The notes: generated by a model from the sequence alone, not told the origin. Shown: positions 52,047-61,366, numbered from the stretch's first letter. The stretch is DNA of 64,000 bases from Agromyces agglutinans (GCF_009647605.1 NZ_WJIF01000003.1:283987-347986), one strand, 5' to 3'. A program made the numbers and translations.

Positions 52047-54821
52047 TCAGATCCTGTTCGTCTGCAGCACGTAGTAGGCGATGTGGCGTGCGGCGTCCCG
52101 CAATGCGCTGAGCGTACCGGCGCGATCCTCCTCGAGGTAGCTGCTCAGCTGCTGCTCGAAGGTGCCCGGCCCCGGCAGGTCGAGCGGCAGGTCGAGCATC
52201 AGGTCGTTGCCCGCCTCGACGGCCTGCAGCGCGTCGAAGTGCTCGCCCTGCGGGCCGATGCCCGCGTCCGTGATGACGAAGCCCTCGAAGCCCCACTCGC
52301 CGCGCAGGATGTCGGTGAGCAGCGGCGCGCTGCCACCGGCCCACGTCGAGCCCACGCGGTTGAACGCGGTCATCACGCCGTGCGCGTCGGCCTGCTTCAC
52401 GGTGATCTCGAAGGGCTTCAGGTAGAGCTCGCGCCACGCCTGCTCGGGCGCCCACACGTAGAGCCCGAACTTCGCGCGGTTCGTCTCCTGCAGGTTGCCC
52501 GCGAAGTGCTTGACGACCGTGGTCGTGCCGTGCTCCTGGATGCCGCTCGAGTACGCGGCGCCGAGGGTGCCGGTGAGCAGCGGGTCCTCCGAGAAGTACT
52601 CGAAGTTGCGGCCGCCGAGCGGCGAGCGGTGCAGGTCGAGCGACGGCGCGTAGACGGCGTCGACGCCGTACGCCTGCGCCTCGGCGCCCATCGCGAGGCC
52701 GACCTCGTGGGCGAGGTCGACGTTCCACGACGACGCGAGCACGACGGGCGCCGGGAAGGCGACCGACGCCCACGCCTCGAGGAAGCTGCGGATGCTCGTC
52801 GGCCCGTCGTACATCGTGGTGCGCGGGATGCCGAGCCGGTCGATCGCGATCGACCAGTAGGCGCCGTTGCCCGAGAACGCCACGAGCTCCTCCGCGGTGA
52901 ACTGGTCGAGGAACGGCTCCCACTTCGGGTCGTCGATGGGCAGCCCGGCGAGGTCCTCGAGCATGATGCCGTGCTCGGCGCCGGTCGTCGGCTCCTCGAC
53001 CGACGGGTCGACCACGTGCTCGTAGTCGCGGTCGAGCAGGCCTTCGGGCAGCTCGAGGCGCTCACCCGTCGGCGCGGTCGGCGCGGTGCCTGCGGGATCG
53101 GCGCGCGAGAGCCAGGTCAGGTCGTCGCGGACCTCGTCGTCGAAGCGGTTGGTCACCTCGGCGCCCGTCGCCGAGTCGGTGTCGAGCACGACGGTCTCGG
53201 ACTGCGTCCACGAGAACGAGGCGACGGGGTCGTGCACGTCGCGGGCGACCTGCAGCTCGTACGCGCCGGCCTCGAGCACCCAGGTGCGCGCGTCGCGGTC
53301 GTCGTACGAGGCCATGTCGCGCGTCGCGAACGTCACGGTGACGGTGTCGGATGCCCCGGGCTCGATCACGTCCGTCTTGGCGTAGCCGCCCAGGGCGACG
53401 GCCGACTTCTCGATGCCGCCCGGCGTGTAGGGCGCGCTGTAGTAGAGCTGCACGACGTCCTTGCCCGCGACGTCGCCCGTGTTGGTCACCTCGACGGTCG
53501 CGGTGATCTGGTCGGCATCGGCGCTCGTCGACACGACGTTCCACGCGAAGTCGGTGTACGAGAGGCCGTAGCCGAACGGGTACTGCACGACCCGGTCGTA
53601 CTCGGCGTCGGGCACGAACGTCTCGTAGTAGCGGTAGCCGAGGTAGATGCCCTCGAGGTTGTCGGTGAACGTGCGGCCGCTCGGCTCGCCCGAGGCATCC
53701 GTGTACTCGAAGTCACCCGTGTTCGCGACCGCGGGATTCGACTCGACGTCGTACGCCCACGTGTCGACCGTGCGGCCCGACGGGTTGACCTCGCCGGTCA
53801 GCACGGCGGCGACGGCGGAGGCGCCGGTCTCGCCGGGGCCGCCGATCCAGAGGGCGGCATCGACGTGCTCGTACTCCTCGAGGAAGCCGAGCTCCATGAC
53901 GTTCGTGCTGTTGACGAGCACGACGACGTGCTCGAAGCGCTCGTCGAGCAGCTCGACCGTGTCGCGCTCCGCGGCGCTGAGGCTCATCTGCTCGAGGGTC
54001 AGGTCGATCGTCTCGGTGCCGGCACGCGAGACGACGTAGATCGCGGTGTCGGCGCGCTCGGCCGCCGCGGCGACCACGTCGTCGGGCAGTTCGTCGGCGG
54101 GCATCTCCTCGGGCGTCGCGACGAGGAAGCCGCCGACCGCGGGCAGCAGCGTCTCGACGATGCCGCCCTCGGGCTCGGTCCAGTCGTCGGCCTTCGCCTC
54201 GCCGGAGGTCGCCCAGTTGCCGTACACGTCGCGTACGTCGGCGTCGTAGTCGATGCCGGCCTCGTCGAACGCGTCGTACAGCGACTGCGCACCGGTGGCC
54301 GAGATGCCGCCTGCGCCGCCGCCCGAGTAGACCGGCTCGACCGACCCGATGCCGAACATCGCGACGGGCTCGTCGCGCAGCGGCAGCACGCCGCCCTCGT
54401 TCTCGAGCAGCACCGATCCCTCGGCCTGCACCTGTTCGGCGACCGGCAGGGATGCCTCGCGCGTCGCGGCCTGCTCGTCGGTCAGCGGCGTCGTCGCCGA
54501 GGCGTACCACCAGCCGAACAGCGACGCGATGAGGGCGATCACGACGCCGAAGGCGATCCAGCCGATCCAGCGGCGCTGGCGTCGCTTGAACCAGCGGTAG
54601 CCCTTGCGCTGCGCCTTCCGTTCGAGCTTGGGCGAGGCCGCGGCGATCTCGGCCTTCCAGGCGCGGATCTCCTGCCGGTCGGCCTTGCGAGCGGCGCGGC
54701 GCTCGGCCCAGGTCAGGCCGTCGCGTCGGCGCTGCTTCCGGACGGCTTTCAGGTCGGCCCAGCGCTGCTTCGCGTCGGCACGGTACTGCTTCTTCAGGCG
54801 GCGGTATTCGCTGCGGTCCAT
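52047..54821 (-). CDS. Membrane-anchored GH3 protein with permuted domain order
   Basis: 924 aa. Residues 1-84 are very basic and cytoplasmic (RRAARKADRQEIRAWKAEI...RKGYRWFKRRQRR), residues 85-107 a transmembrane helix, the rest external. Domains appear inverted: the GH3 C-terminal sandwich comes first (SLPVAEQVQAEGSVLLENEGGVLPL ... GGPGETGASAVAAVLTGEVNPSG), then fibronectin III-like (TVEVTNTGDVAGKDVVQLYYSAPY), then the TIM barrel last (MYDGPTSIRS ... RNFEYFSEDPLLTG ... KHFAGNLQETNRAKFG ... VITDAGIGP with putative nucleophile Asp852). The usual Trp after the nucleophile is Ala. Cotranscribed with the normal GH3 downstream. Confidence 0.9.
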   Translation of the reverse strand: MDRSEYRRLKKQYRADAKQRWADLKAVRKQRRRDGLTWAERRAARKADRQEIRAWKAEIAAASPKLERKAQRKGYRWFKRRQRRWIGWIAFGVVIALIASLFGWWYASATTPLTDEQAATREASLPVAEQVQAEGSVLLENEGGVLPLRDEPVAMFGIGSVEPVYSGGGAGGISATGAQSLYDAFDEAGIDYDADVRDVYGNWATSGEAKADDWTEPEGGIVETLLPAVGGFLVATPEEMPADELPDDVVAAAAERADTAIYVVSRAGTETIDLTLEQMSLSAAERDTVELLDERFEHVVVLVNSTNVMELGFLEEYEHVDAALWIGGPGETGASAVAAVLTGEVNPSGRTVDTWAYDVESNPAVANTGDFEYTDASGEPSGRTFTDNLEGIYLGYRYYETFVPDAEYDRVVQYPFGYGLSYTDFAWNVVSTSADADQITATVEVTNTGDVAGKDVVQLYYSAPYTPGGIEKSAVALGGYAKTDVIEPGASDTVTVTFATRDMASYDDRDARTWVLEAGAYELQVARDVHDPVASFSWTQSETVVLDTDSATGAEVTNRFDDEVRDDLTWLSRADPAGTAPTAPTGERLELPEGLLDRDYEHVVDPSVEEPTTGAEHGIMLEDLAGLPIDDPKWEPFLDQFTAEELVAFSGNGAYWSIAIDRLGIPRTTMYDGPTSIRSFLEAWASVAFPAPVVLASSWNVDLAHEVGLAMGAEAQAYGVDAVYAPSLDLHRSPLGGRNFEYFSEDPLLTGTLGAAYSSGIQEHGTTTVVKHFAGNLQETNRAKFGLYVWAPEQAWRELYLKPFEITVKQADAHGVMTAFNRVGSTWAGGSAPLLTDILRGEWGFEGFVITDAGIGPQGEHFDALQAVEAGNDLMLDLPLDLPGPGTFEQQLSSYLEEDRAGTLSALRDAARHIAYYVLQTNRI

Positions 54822-54902
54822 GGGGTTCGGGCGTCCTCGTCCGGGTGATGCGGGTGGGGTGAAGGGGCGATCGACGCGCCGGGTCAGGCGCGGATCGCGG
54901 CC

Positions 54903-54931
54903 ACTCTACGTTCCGGGGAGGCTAAAACCAA
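54903..54931 (-). promoter_or_regulatory. Promoter of the GH3 gene pair
   Basis: Minus strand TTGGTT (54926-54931), 17-bp spacer, TAGAGT (54903-54908) as -10. It lies in the only AT-rich patch of the region (54920-54950), where CCAAA and TTTGG half-sites 11 bp apart suggest a LacI-type site; no CelR box is present. Confidence 0.65.
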
Positions 54932-55022
54932 ATTCGATTCTGTTTTGGCATTCGGATGCCCCGCCGCGCCGGCCCAGCACCGGCTGCTGCCCGCACAGCG
55001 CAGGCGTGCCCGCCCGCACAAC

Positions 55023-55078
55023 GCAGGAAAACGGGCCCCATGGTGTCCCCACAGCGGGGATGGAGCCCGTTTTCCTGC
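55023..55078. terminator. Terminator downstream of putA
   Basis: Arms 55023-55036 (GCAGGAAAACGGGC) and 55065-55078 are exact reverse complements; the interior holds a second small hairpin (TCCCC/GGGGA). It lies 32 bp beyond the putA stop. On the minus strand the left stem ends with GTTTTCC, a short T-run. Confidence 0.8.
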
Positions 55079-55109
55079 ATCGCGCGCGGCGAGCCGCCGC
55101 AGTGCCCGG

Positions 55110-58100
55110 CTAGATCACCCCGTCGGAGATCGTCGTCGGGTTGCCGAACCGGTGGTTCGTGATCGACACGGCCTGCTCGCGCAGGAACGGCAGCAGCTCC
55201 ACGCGACCCGACGGGGTCACGGGGTGCGCCCAGACCGCGACATCCGGCCGGCCGTGCAGCACGCGCGTGACCGCGGCAGCGTCGCCGCCGACCAGGCGGA
55301 TGCGGCTCGTCGCGAGCCTGCCGGCGGCGATGCCCGTCAGCCACGCCCCGTCGCCCTCGCGGACCACCGGGATGTCGCGGGCGGCGAGCACGGCCCGGAC
55401 GCCCTTGGGCAGCTCGTGCGCGGTCGACACGCGGAACTCCGACCCGGCGCGCAGGCCCGCGATGACGATGCGCAGGCCGTCGACGAGCGTGGCCGCCTCG
55501 GCGATGCGCACGGTCACGGGGAGCGCGCGGTACCGGAAGACGTTGCGCTCGACGCCGAGGCCCGAGTGGTCGCGGGCGAGGCCGTACTCCTCGGTCCACG
55601 CGACCTCGTCGGACAGCGCCGACCGGCGCAGCACCTCGAACTGCTCGTACTCGAGCGACGACTGCGAGGCCTCGATGACCTCGGTGACGCGGCGGTCGAG
55701 GCCGCGCAGGTGCAGCGAGCCCGACTGCTTCGAGTGGTCGGGCAGCCATTCTCCGAGCCCGAACAGGTAGTTCGGTCCGCCGGCCTTGGCACCGGCGCCG
55801 ACGGCCGACTTCTTCCACCCGCCGAACGGCTGGCGCTGCACGATCGCACCCGTGATGCCGCGGTTGACGTAGAGGTTGCCGGCCTCGACCCGGTCGAGCC
55901 AGGTCGCGAGCTCCTCGGGGTCGAGCGAGTGCAGGCCGGCGGTCAGCCCGTAGTCGACCGCATTCTGCAGCGCGATGGCCTCCTCGAGGTCCTTCGCGTG
56001 CATGACGCCGAGCACGGGCCCGAAGAACTCGGTCAGGTGGAAGTACGAGCCGCCCTTGACGCCCGTGCGGATGCCGGGCGACCAGAGCCGGCCGGATCCG
56101 TCGAGCCGACGCGGCTCGACGAGCCACTCCTCGTCCGCGCCGAGCTGGGTGAGCGCGTGCAGCAGCTTGCCGTTCGCGGGCTCGATGATCGGGCCGACCT
56201 GGCTCGAGGGGTCGTCGGGGTAGCCGACGCGCATCGAGGTCGCGGCGTCGACGAGCTGGCGGCGGAAGCGCTCGGACTTCGCCACCGAGCCGACGAGGAT
56301 CACGAGGGAGGCCGCCGAGCACTTCTGGCCGGCGTGCCCGAACGCGCTCTTCACGACATCGGATGCCGCGAGGTCGAGGTCGGCGGAGGGCGTGACGATG
56401 ATCGCGTTCTTGCCGCTGGTCTCGGCCAGCAGCGGCAGGGCCTCGCGGAACGAGCGGAACAGCTCGGCCGTCTCGTACGCACCCGTGAGGATGACCCGGT
56501 CGACGAGGGGGCTCGCGACGAGCTCGCGACCGAGTTCGCGCTCACCGACCTTGACGAGCGCGAGGAGGTCGCGCGGGATGCCGGCCTCCCAGAGCGCCTC
56601 GACCATGACGGCGCCCGAACGCTCGGCGAGCGCGGCGGGCTTGATGACGACGCCAGAGCCCGCGGCGAGCGCGGCGAGCACGCCGCCGGCCGGGATCGCG
56701 ACCGGGAAGTTCCACGGCGGCGTGACCACGGTGAGCTTCGACGGCACGAAGGTCGCGCCCTGCACGTGGTCGAGCTCGCGGGCGCGCTCGGCGTAGTAGT
56801 GCGCGAAGTCGATCGCCTCGCTGATCTCGGGGTCGGCCTCGGCGATGGTCTTGCCGGTCTCGGCGGCCATGACCTCGATCAGCCGGTCGCGGTTCGCGGC
56901 GAGCGCGAGGCCGGCGCGGTGCAGCACGGCGGCGCGCTCGGCGCCCGAGCGACGGCCCCATGCCTCGCCGTTGGCGCGCACCTGCTCGAGCAGCGCGCGC
57001 AGCTCGGCCGGATCGGTGACGTGCGCCCGGCCGATGGTGTCGCTGCCGAGCGTCGAGCCGGGCACGCGCGCGAGGATGCGCCGGCCCCAGTCCCGGTTCG
57101 CGGCGAGCGCGGGGTCGGTGTCGGGCTCGTTGCGGAACCCGGGCGTGACGCCGGGGCCGACGGGCGTCGTCGGGGCGTCGGACGACGCGAGCGAGTGGCC
57201 GGCGACGAGCCCGTCGCCGGAACCGTCGCCGGCGCCGTCGCCGTCTCCCGCCGAGCCCCGGGTGAACCCGAGCACGACGCTCGTCAGCGACTCGTCCTCG
57301 TGCTCGGTACCCGGCGCGGGCGCGTCCTGGTGGGCCAGCTCGGCGGCGAGCCGGCCGTCCTCCCACTCGGTGCGCCGGTTCTGCGTGCGGTTCGGGGCGG
57401 GCGCGGGCGTGGCATCCGTCTCGCCGTCGAGCGCCGCGAGCGAGCGGCGGTACCGCTCCTGTTCGCGCGCGAACAGGCGCTGGTCGCCCGCGAGCTCGAA
57501 CACGGCCGACATGAAGTTGTCCTGGCTCGCGTTCTCCTCGAGGCGGCGGATCAGGTACGCGATCGCGACGTCGAACTCGGCCGGGTTCACGACCGGCGTG
57601 TAGAGCAGCAGGCGCCCGACGTCACCGCGCACGGCCGCGGCCTGCCCGGTCGCCATGCCGAGCAGCATCTCGAACTCGACGGCGGACTCGACGCCGCGCT
57701 CCTTGGCCGTGAGCCACGCGTGCGCGACATCGAAGAGGTTGTGGCCGGCGATGCCGAGGCGCACGGCATCGGTGCGCTCGGGCGTCATCGACCAGTGCAG
57801 CAGGCGCTTGTAGTTCGTGTCGGAGTCCTGCTTGGACGAGTAGGTCGCGACAGGCCAGTCGTGGATGGCGGCATCCACGTGCTCCATCGCGAGGTTCGCG
57901 CCCTTGACGACGCGCACCTTGATCGGCGCGCCGCCGGCGGCGCGGCGGGCCTGCGCCCACGTCGTGAGCCGTTGCATCGCGCCGAGCGCGTCGGGCAGGT
58001 AGGTCTGCAGCACGATGCCGGCCTCGAGGCCGCCCAGCTGCGGCTGGTCGAGCAGCTTCTGGAAGACCGCGATCGTCAGGTCGAGGTCGCGGTACTCCTC

Positions 58101-58784
58101 CATGTCGAGGTTGATGAACTTGGGGCGTCCTCGCACGCCGCTGCCCGCGGCGAGCTCGTACAGCGGCGTGAGCTTCTCGACGACCTTCGCGACGGCCTCG
58201 TCGAACGACCACATCGAGAGCTGGCTCACGACGCTCGAGACCTTGATCGAGACGTAGTCGACGTCGTCGCGGGCGAGGAACTCGAAGGTGCCCGCGAGGC
58301 GCCGGTCGGCCTCCTGCTCGCCGAGCACGGCTTCACCGAGGAGGTTGAGGTTCAGCCGGTTGCCCGACTCGCGCAGCTTCGCGATCGCCGGGCCGAGCTT
58401 GGCGGGCGTCGCGTCGAGCACGAGGTGGCCGACCATGCCGCGCAGCACGCGGCGGGCGATCGGGATGACGATCCAGGGGAACGCGGGCGCGAACGCGGCC
58501 CCGGTGCGCACGGCGGCGCGCAGGTACCAGGGCAGGAACTTCGGCGTGAGCCTGGCGACCTCGGCGAGGTTGCGGCCGGCGACCCCGAGATCCTCGGGGC
58601 GCATGACGCCGTCGACGAAGCCGACGGTGAAGGCGAGGCCGTTCGGGTCCTTCAGGACGCCCGCGAGCCGCTCGGCGGCCGGGTCGACGGGGTGGTCGGC
58701 ACTCTCGGCCAGCCAGCGACGCACGAGGGCGGTGACCTGGTCGGTGCGCGCGGCGGGGTCCGCGCTGACGTTCGTCATGCTCAT
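55110..58784 (-). CDS. putA: Bifunctional proline dehydrogenase / glutamate-semialdehyde dehydrogenase
   Basis: 1224 aa from the ATG at 58782-58784 (MSMTN; a second ATG at 58778). N-terminal PRODH TIM barrel: FEFLARDDVDYVSIKVSSVVSQ, FINLDMEEYRDLDLTI, GIVLQTYLPDALG and RVVKGANLAMEHVDA. C-terminal ALDH: VTPPWNFPVAIPAGGVLAAL, PLLAETSGKNAIIVTPSADL, GHAGQKCSAASLVILVGS (catalytic Cys) and EFFGPVLGVMHAKDLEEA. A ~90-residue Gly/Asp/Ser-rich linker (DGDGAGDGSGDGL) joins them. It converts proline to glutamate via P5C with FAD and NAD. Divergent from a LysR regulator. Confidence 0.96.
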   Translation of the reverse strand: MSMTNVSADPAARTDQVTALVRRWLAESADHPVDPAAERLAGVLKDPNGLAFTVGFVDGVMRPEDLGVAGRNLAEVARLTPKFLPWYLRAAVRTGAAFAPAFPWIVIPIARRVLRGMVGHLVLDATPAKLGPAIAKLRESGNRLNLNLLGEAVLGEQEADRRLAGTFEFLARDDVDYVSIKVSSVVSQLSMWSFDEAVAKVVEKLTPLYELAAGSGVRGRPKFINLDMEEYRDLDLTIAVFQKLLDQPQLGGLEAGIVLQTYLPDALGAMQRLTTWAQARRAAGGAPIKVRVVKGANLAMEHVDAAIHDWPVATYSSKQDSDTNYKRLLHWSMTPERTDAVRLGIAGHNLFDVAHAWLTAKERGVESAVEFEMLLGMATGQAAAVRGDVGRLLLYTPVVNPAEFDVAIAYLIRRLEENASQDNFMSAVFELAGDQRLFAREQERYRRSLAALDGETDATPAPAPNRTQNRRTEWEDGRLAAELAHQDAPAPGTEHEDESLTSVVLGFTRGSAGDGDGAGDGSGDGLVAGHSLASSDAPTTPVGPGVTPGFRNEPDTDPALAANRDWGRRILARVPGSTLGSDTIGRAHVTDPAELRALLEQVRANGEAWGRRSGAERAAVLHRAGLALAANRDRLIEVMAAETGKTIAEADPEISEAIDFAHYYAERARELDHVQGATFVPSKLTVVTPPWNFPVAIPAGGVLAALAAGSGVVIKPAALAERSGAVMVEALWEAGIPRDLLALVKVGERELGRELVASPLVDRVILTGAYETAELFRSFREALPLLAETSGKNAIIVTPSADLDLAASDVVKSAFGHAGQKCSAASLVILVGSVAKSERFRRQLVDAATSMRVGYPDDPSSQVGPIIEPANGKLLHALTQLGADEEWLVEPRRLDGSGRLWSPGIRTGVKGGSYFHLTEFFGPVLGVMHAKDLEEAIALQNAVDYGLTAGLHSLDPEELATWLDRVEAGNLYVNRGITGAIVQRQPFGGWKKSAVGAGAKAGGPNYLFGLGEWLPDHSKQSGSLHLRGLDRRVTEVIEASQSSLEYEQFEVLRRSALSDEVAWTEEYGLARDHSGLGVERNVFRYRALPVTVRIAEAATLVDGLRIVIAGLRAGSEFRVSTAHELPKGVRAVLAARDIPVVREGDGAWLTGIAAGRLATSRIRLVGGDAAAVTRVLHGRPDVAVWAHPVTPSGRVELLPFLREQAVSITNHRFGNPTTISDGVI

Positions 58785-58855
58785 GACGGTAGTTGTCCTT
58801 CGCTCAGTGGCAGCCGAGAATCGCGCGTGCCTCGCGAATAGTGTGCGGTCTGGCG

Positions 58856-58910
58856 TTCGTTCGGTACAGCGAATGATTCCGACGGATACTCTTCATCAGA
58901 ACCGAATGAA
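58856..58910. promoter_or_regulatory. Inverted repeat between putA and the LysR gene
   Basis: TTCGTTCGGT (58856-58865) and ACCGAATGAA (58901-58910) are reverse complements at 9 of 10 positions, 35 bp apart, in the 150-bp divergent region. Placement upstream of the LysR ATG and putA ATG fits a LysR recognition/activation site pair. Confidence 0.6.
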
Positions 58911-58934
58911 TTTCGGATGCCTCGGAGGTGGACG

Positions 58935-59885
58935 ATGCTCGACATGCGACGACTGCGACTGCTCGTCGAACTGAGCCGTCGCGGCACCCTCGCCGCGGTC
59001 GCCGACGCGCTGTCGTACAGCCCGTCCTCGGTGTCGCAGCAGCTCGGTCTCCTCGAGCGCGAGGTGGGCGTTCCCCTGCTCGTGCCGGTCGGCCGGCGCG
59101 TGCGGCTGACGCCGCAGGCCGAGGTGCTCGTCGCCCACGCCCAGGCGGTGCTCGACCGGCTCGAGCGGGCCGAGGCCGACGTCGCGCGATCGCTCACGAA
59201 CGTCGGCGGCACGGTGCGCATCGCGACGTTCCAGTCGGCCGCGCACGCCGTCGTGCCACGGGCGCTCACCCTGCTCGCGGCGGAGCATCCGTCGCTGCGC
59301 GTCGAGCTGACCGAGCGCGAGCCCGAGGCCGCCCTCTTCGACGTCGCCGCACGCGACTTCGACCTGGTGCTCGCCGAGCAGTATCCGGGCCGCACGCGGC
59401 CGCTGCATCCCGAGCTGGACCGCGTGCCGCTCGCGGCCGACGCGATCCGGCTCGCGTTGCCGCCGCATCCCGCGTCGGGCACGCGCGCGCGGGATGCCTC
59501 GGTACGGGATGCCTCCGCGGCGGATGCCTCGGCCCCGCTCGCCGAAGCCGCGAAGCACCCCTGGGTGCTCGAACCCGCCGGCACGGCCTCGCGCGAGTGG
59601 GCCGAACAGCTCTGCCGCGAGGCCGGGTTCGAGCCCGACGTTCGATTCGAGACCGCCGACCTCATGGCGCACATCCGGCTGATCCGGTCGGGCAACGCCG
59701 TCGGGCTGCTGCCCGACCTCGTGTGGGCGGGCGAGGAGCCGAGCGTCCTGCTGCTGCCCCTGCCCGGCGATCCGCACCGCGAGGTGTTCTCCTCCGCGAG
59801 GCTCGCGAGCGCTGACCGGCCGGGCGTGGTCGCGGCCCGCGACGCGCTCGCGCGGGCGGCGGCGGCACCCCTCGTCGCGGGGTGA
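58935..59885 (+). CDS. LysR family regulator, probable proline-responsive activator
   Basis: 316 aa from the ATG at 58935 with CGGAGGTGG upstream. HTH: LRLLVELSRRGTLAAVADALSYSPSSVSQQLGLLEREVGVPLLVPVGRRVRLTPQAEVL; effector domain begins GGTVRIATFQSAAHAVVPRAL. Residues ~186-208 hold a low-complexity insert (RDASVRDASAADASAP) encoded by three copies of GGATGCCTC (59491-59532). Divergent from putA, so it probably regulates proline use. Confidence 0.9.
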   Translation: MLDMRRLRLLVELSRRGTLAAVADALSYSPSSVSQQLGLLEREVGVPLLVPVGRRVRLTPQAEVLVAHAQAVLDRLERAEADVARSLTNVGGTVRIATFQSAAHAVVPRALTLLAAEHPSLRVELTEREPEAALFDVAARDFDLVLAEQYPGRTRPLHPELDRVPLAADAIRLALPPHPASGTRARDASVRDASAADASAPLAEAAKHPWVLEPAGTASREWAEQLCREAGFEPDVRFETADLMAHIRLIRSGNAVGLLPDLVWAGEEPSVLLLPLPGDPHREVFSSARLASADRPGVVAARDALARAAAAPLVAG

Positions 59886-60000
59886 GGGCGCGCCCCATCC
59901 TGCTGAACCCGCGATGTCGCGCGAAACGTCGTCATTCGAAGGCCGGAAGAGCATATTGCGCGACATGGCGGGCGGACCCGGGCGCGGATACCCTTCGGCC

Positions 60001-60471
60001 ATGAGGGGAATCCAGACCATCGTCGGCGGCGCGGTCGCGACCGCCGCCGCCCTGCTCGTGCTCGCCGGCTGCGCGAGCGGCTCGCCGACGGGGTCGTCGT
60101 CGGAGTCGTCGAGTCCACCCGACACGTCGTCGTCGTTCCCCGCCGCCCCGACCGGCGACCCGATCACCGAGGCCGATGCGGTCGGAACCTGGGGCGAGGC
60201 CGACGACCCGTCGCAGCCGTCGCTCACGCTCACGGCCGACGGCATGCTCTCGGGCACCGACGGCTGCAACCGGCTCACGGGCAGGTGGGAGCTCGACGAC
60301 GAGGGAATCGAGTTCGACGACCTCGCCTCGACTCGCATGGCCTGCACGGAGGTCGACACCTGGCTCTCGGGGGCCGAGTCGGCGACGATCTCGGGCGACA
60401 CGATGACCGTGTACGCCGACGACCGCGTCGAGATCGGCACGCTCGAGCGCACGGGCGATGCCCCGGAGTGA
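60001..60471 (+). CDS. META-domain lipoprotein (HslJ-like)
   Basis: 156 aa from the ATG at 60001. Lipobox LLVLAGC (Cys24), then a Ser/Thr/Pro-rich stalk (SGSPTGSSSESSSPPDTSSS), then a META/DUF306 domain: TWGEADDPSQPSLTLTADGMLSGTDGCNRLTGRWELDDEGIEFDDLASTRMACTEVDTW. HslJ-type domains are external and linked to heat or novobiocin tolerance in E. coli; the role here is unknown. Confidence 0.9.
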   Translation: MRGIQTIVGGAVATAAALLVLAGCASGSPTGSSSESSSPPDTSSSFPAAPTGDPITEADAVGTWGEADDPSQPSLTLTADGMLSGTDGCNRLTGRWELDDEGIEFDDLASTRMACTEVDTWLSGAESATISGDTMTVYADDRVEIGTLERTGDAPE

Positions 60472-60475
60472 TGGT

Positions 60476-60545
60476 CGGCTGATCACCCTCGGCTGATCGG
60501 TCTCAGCTGATCGCCCTCGACTGAACTCCCTCAGCTGAGCGCGAT
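60476..60545. repeat. 14-bp tandem repeat, five diverged copies
   Basis: Units CGGCTGATCACCCT, CGGCTGATCGGTCT, CAGCTGATCGCCCT, CGACTGAACTCCCT and CAGCTGAGCGCGAT, between and over the converging stops of the lipoprotein (60471) and the DoxX-like membrane protein (60531). Each unit carries CTGA/TCAG, giving stop codons on both strands in several frames. Confidence 0.85.
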
Positions 60546-60914
60546 CACCAGCAGGCACGCGGCCACCACCGCGCAGGTCGGCGTCATCACGAGGCGCTCG
60601 AGGCGGCTGCGCGAGATGCCGTTCAGCACGACGCCGAACGCGAAGTAGCCGAAGAGCACCCACGTGGCGACATCGATGAACGGGTTCGACGGCCCGAAGA
60701 ACCCCGCGCGCCAGAGCAGGATGACCGCGAACCCGGCGTAGAGCAGCACCGAGACCGCGCTGCCGATGCGCAGTCGCCGCGGCAGCACCGCGTGCTGCCC
60801 GCCCCACACGAGTCGCCCGTACGGGCGACCCGACGCGACCAGCACCTGCAGTACCGCGGCGGCGGCCAGCAGCACGGTCGCCACGATCGCCGCGGCGACG
60901 ACGAGGGCGGTCAC
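60531..60914 (-). CDS. Small four-helix membrane protein
   Basis: 127 aa from a GTG overlapping the MarR stop (GTGA). Four hydrophobic segments: ALVVAAAIVATVLLAAAAVLQVLVA, GSAVSVLLYAGFAVILLWRAGFF, ATWVLFGYFAFGVVLNGI, VMTPTCAVVAACLLVIAL. No known family assigned; compact four-helix architecture resembles DUF4345/DoxX-sized proteins. Cotranscribed with the MarR gene, so a likely MarR target. Confidence 0.8.
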   Translation of the reverse strand: MTALVVAAAIVATVLLAAAAVLQVLVASGRPYGRLVWGGQHAVLPRRLRIGSAVSVLLYAGFAVILLWRAGFFGPSNPFIDVATWVLFGYFAFGVVLNGISRSRLERLVMTPTCAVVAACLLVIALS

Positions 60915-61366
60915 GTCGACGCCTTCCGTGCCGCGAGGCGGCGTTCGCCGTTCGCGATGAAGCGGTCGAGCTCGGCTTGCAGCACCTCGAGGTCGACGCC
61001 CTCCTCGAGGCCGTCGTCGTGCCGGGCGAGGCCGTGCCAGGCCTCGGCGAGGAGCGTTCGGCCGGCGTCGCTGAGCTCGACGAGGTTGGCGCGCTGGTCG
61101 CCCGGGTCGGGCACGACCCGCACGAGCCCGCGCCGGTCGAGTTCGGCGAGGCGCTGCGTGACGGCCGATCGCGAGACGTCGAGGCCGTCGGCGATCGCAC
61201 GCTGGCTCGCCGGTCCGAGGGCGTCGATGGTGACGAGCGCGGCGAAGATCGAGATGCCGATGTCGTGCGCGGGCCGCAGGTAGTCGTCGGCGGCTCGGTC
61301 GATGATCGCGGTGGCGCGGTGCAGCGCGAGCGCGAGGCGTTGCGAGCGTAGTGTTGAGGCATCCAT
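60911..61366 (-). CDS. MarR family transcriptional regulator
   Basis: 151 aa from the ATG at 61364-61366. Winged helix: GISIFAALVTIDALGPASQRAIADGLDVSRSAVTQRLAELDRRGLVRVVPDPGDQRANLVELSDAG. The operator palindrome starts at its start codon, so autoregulation is almost certain. Its stop overlaps the GTG of the small membrane-protein gene. Signal molecule unknown. Confidence 0.92.
   Translation of the reverse strand: MDASTLRSQRLALALHRATAIIDRAADDYLRPAHDIGISIFAALVTIDALGPASQRAIADGLDVSRSAVTQRLAELDRRGLVRVVPDPGDQRANLVELSDAGRTLLAEAWHGLARHDDGLEEGVDLEVLQAELDRFIANGERRLAARKAST

Noticed and set aside
54945..58841. 1298-residue open frame antisense to putA
   Set aside because: It is the complement of the putA coding frame; composition is Arg/Asp/His/Gly-rich with no domain and no ribosome site.
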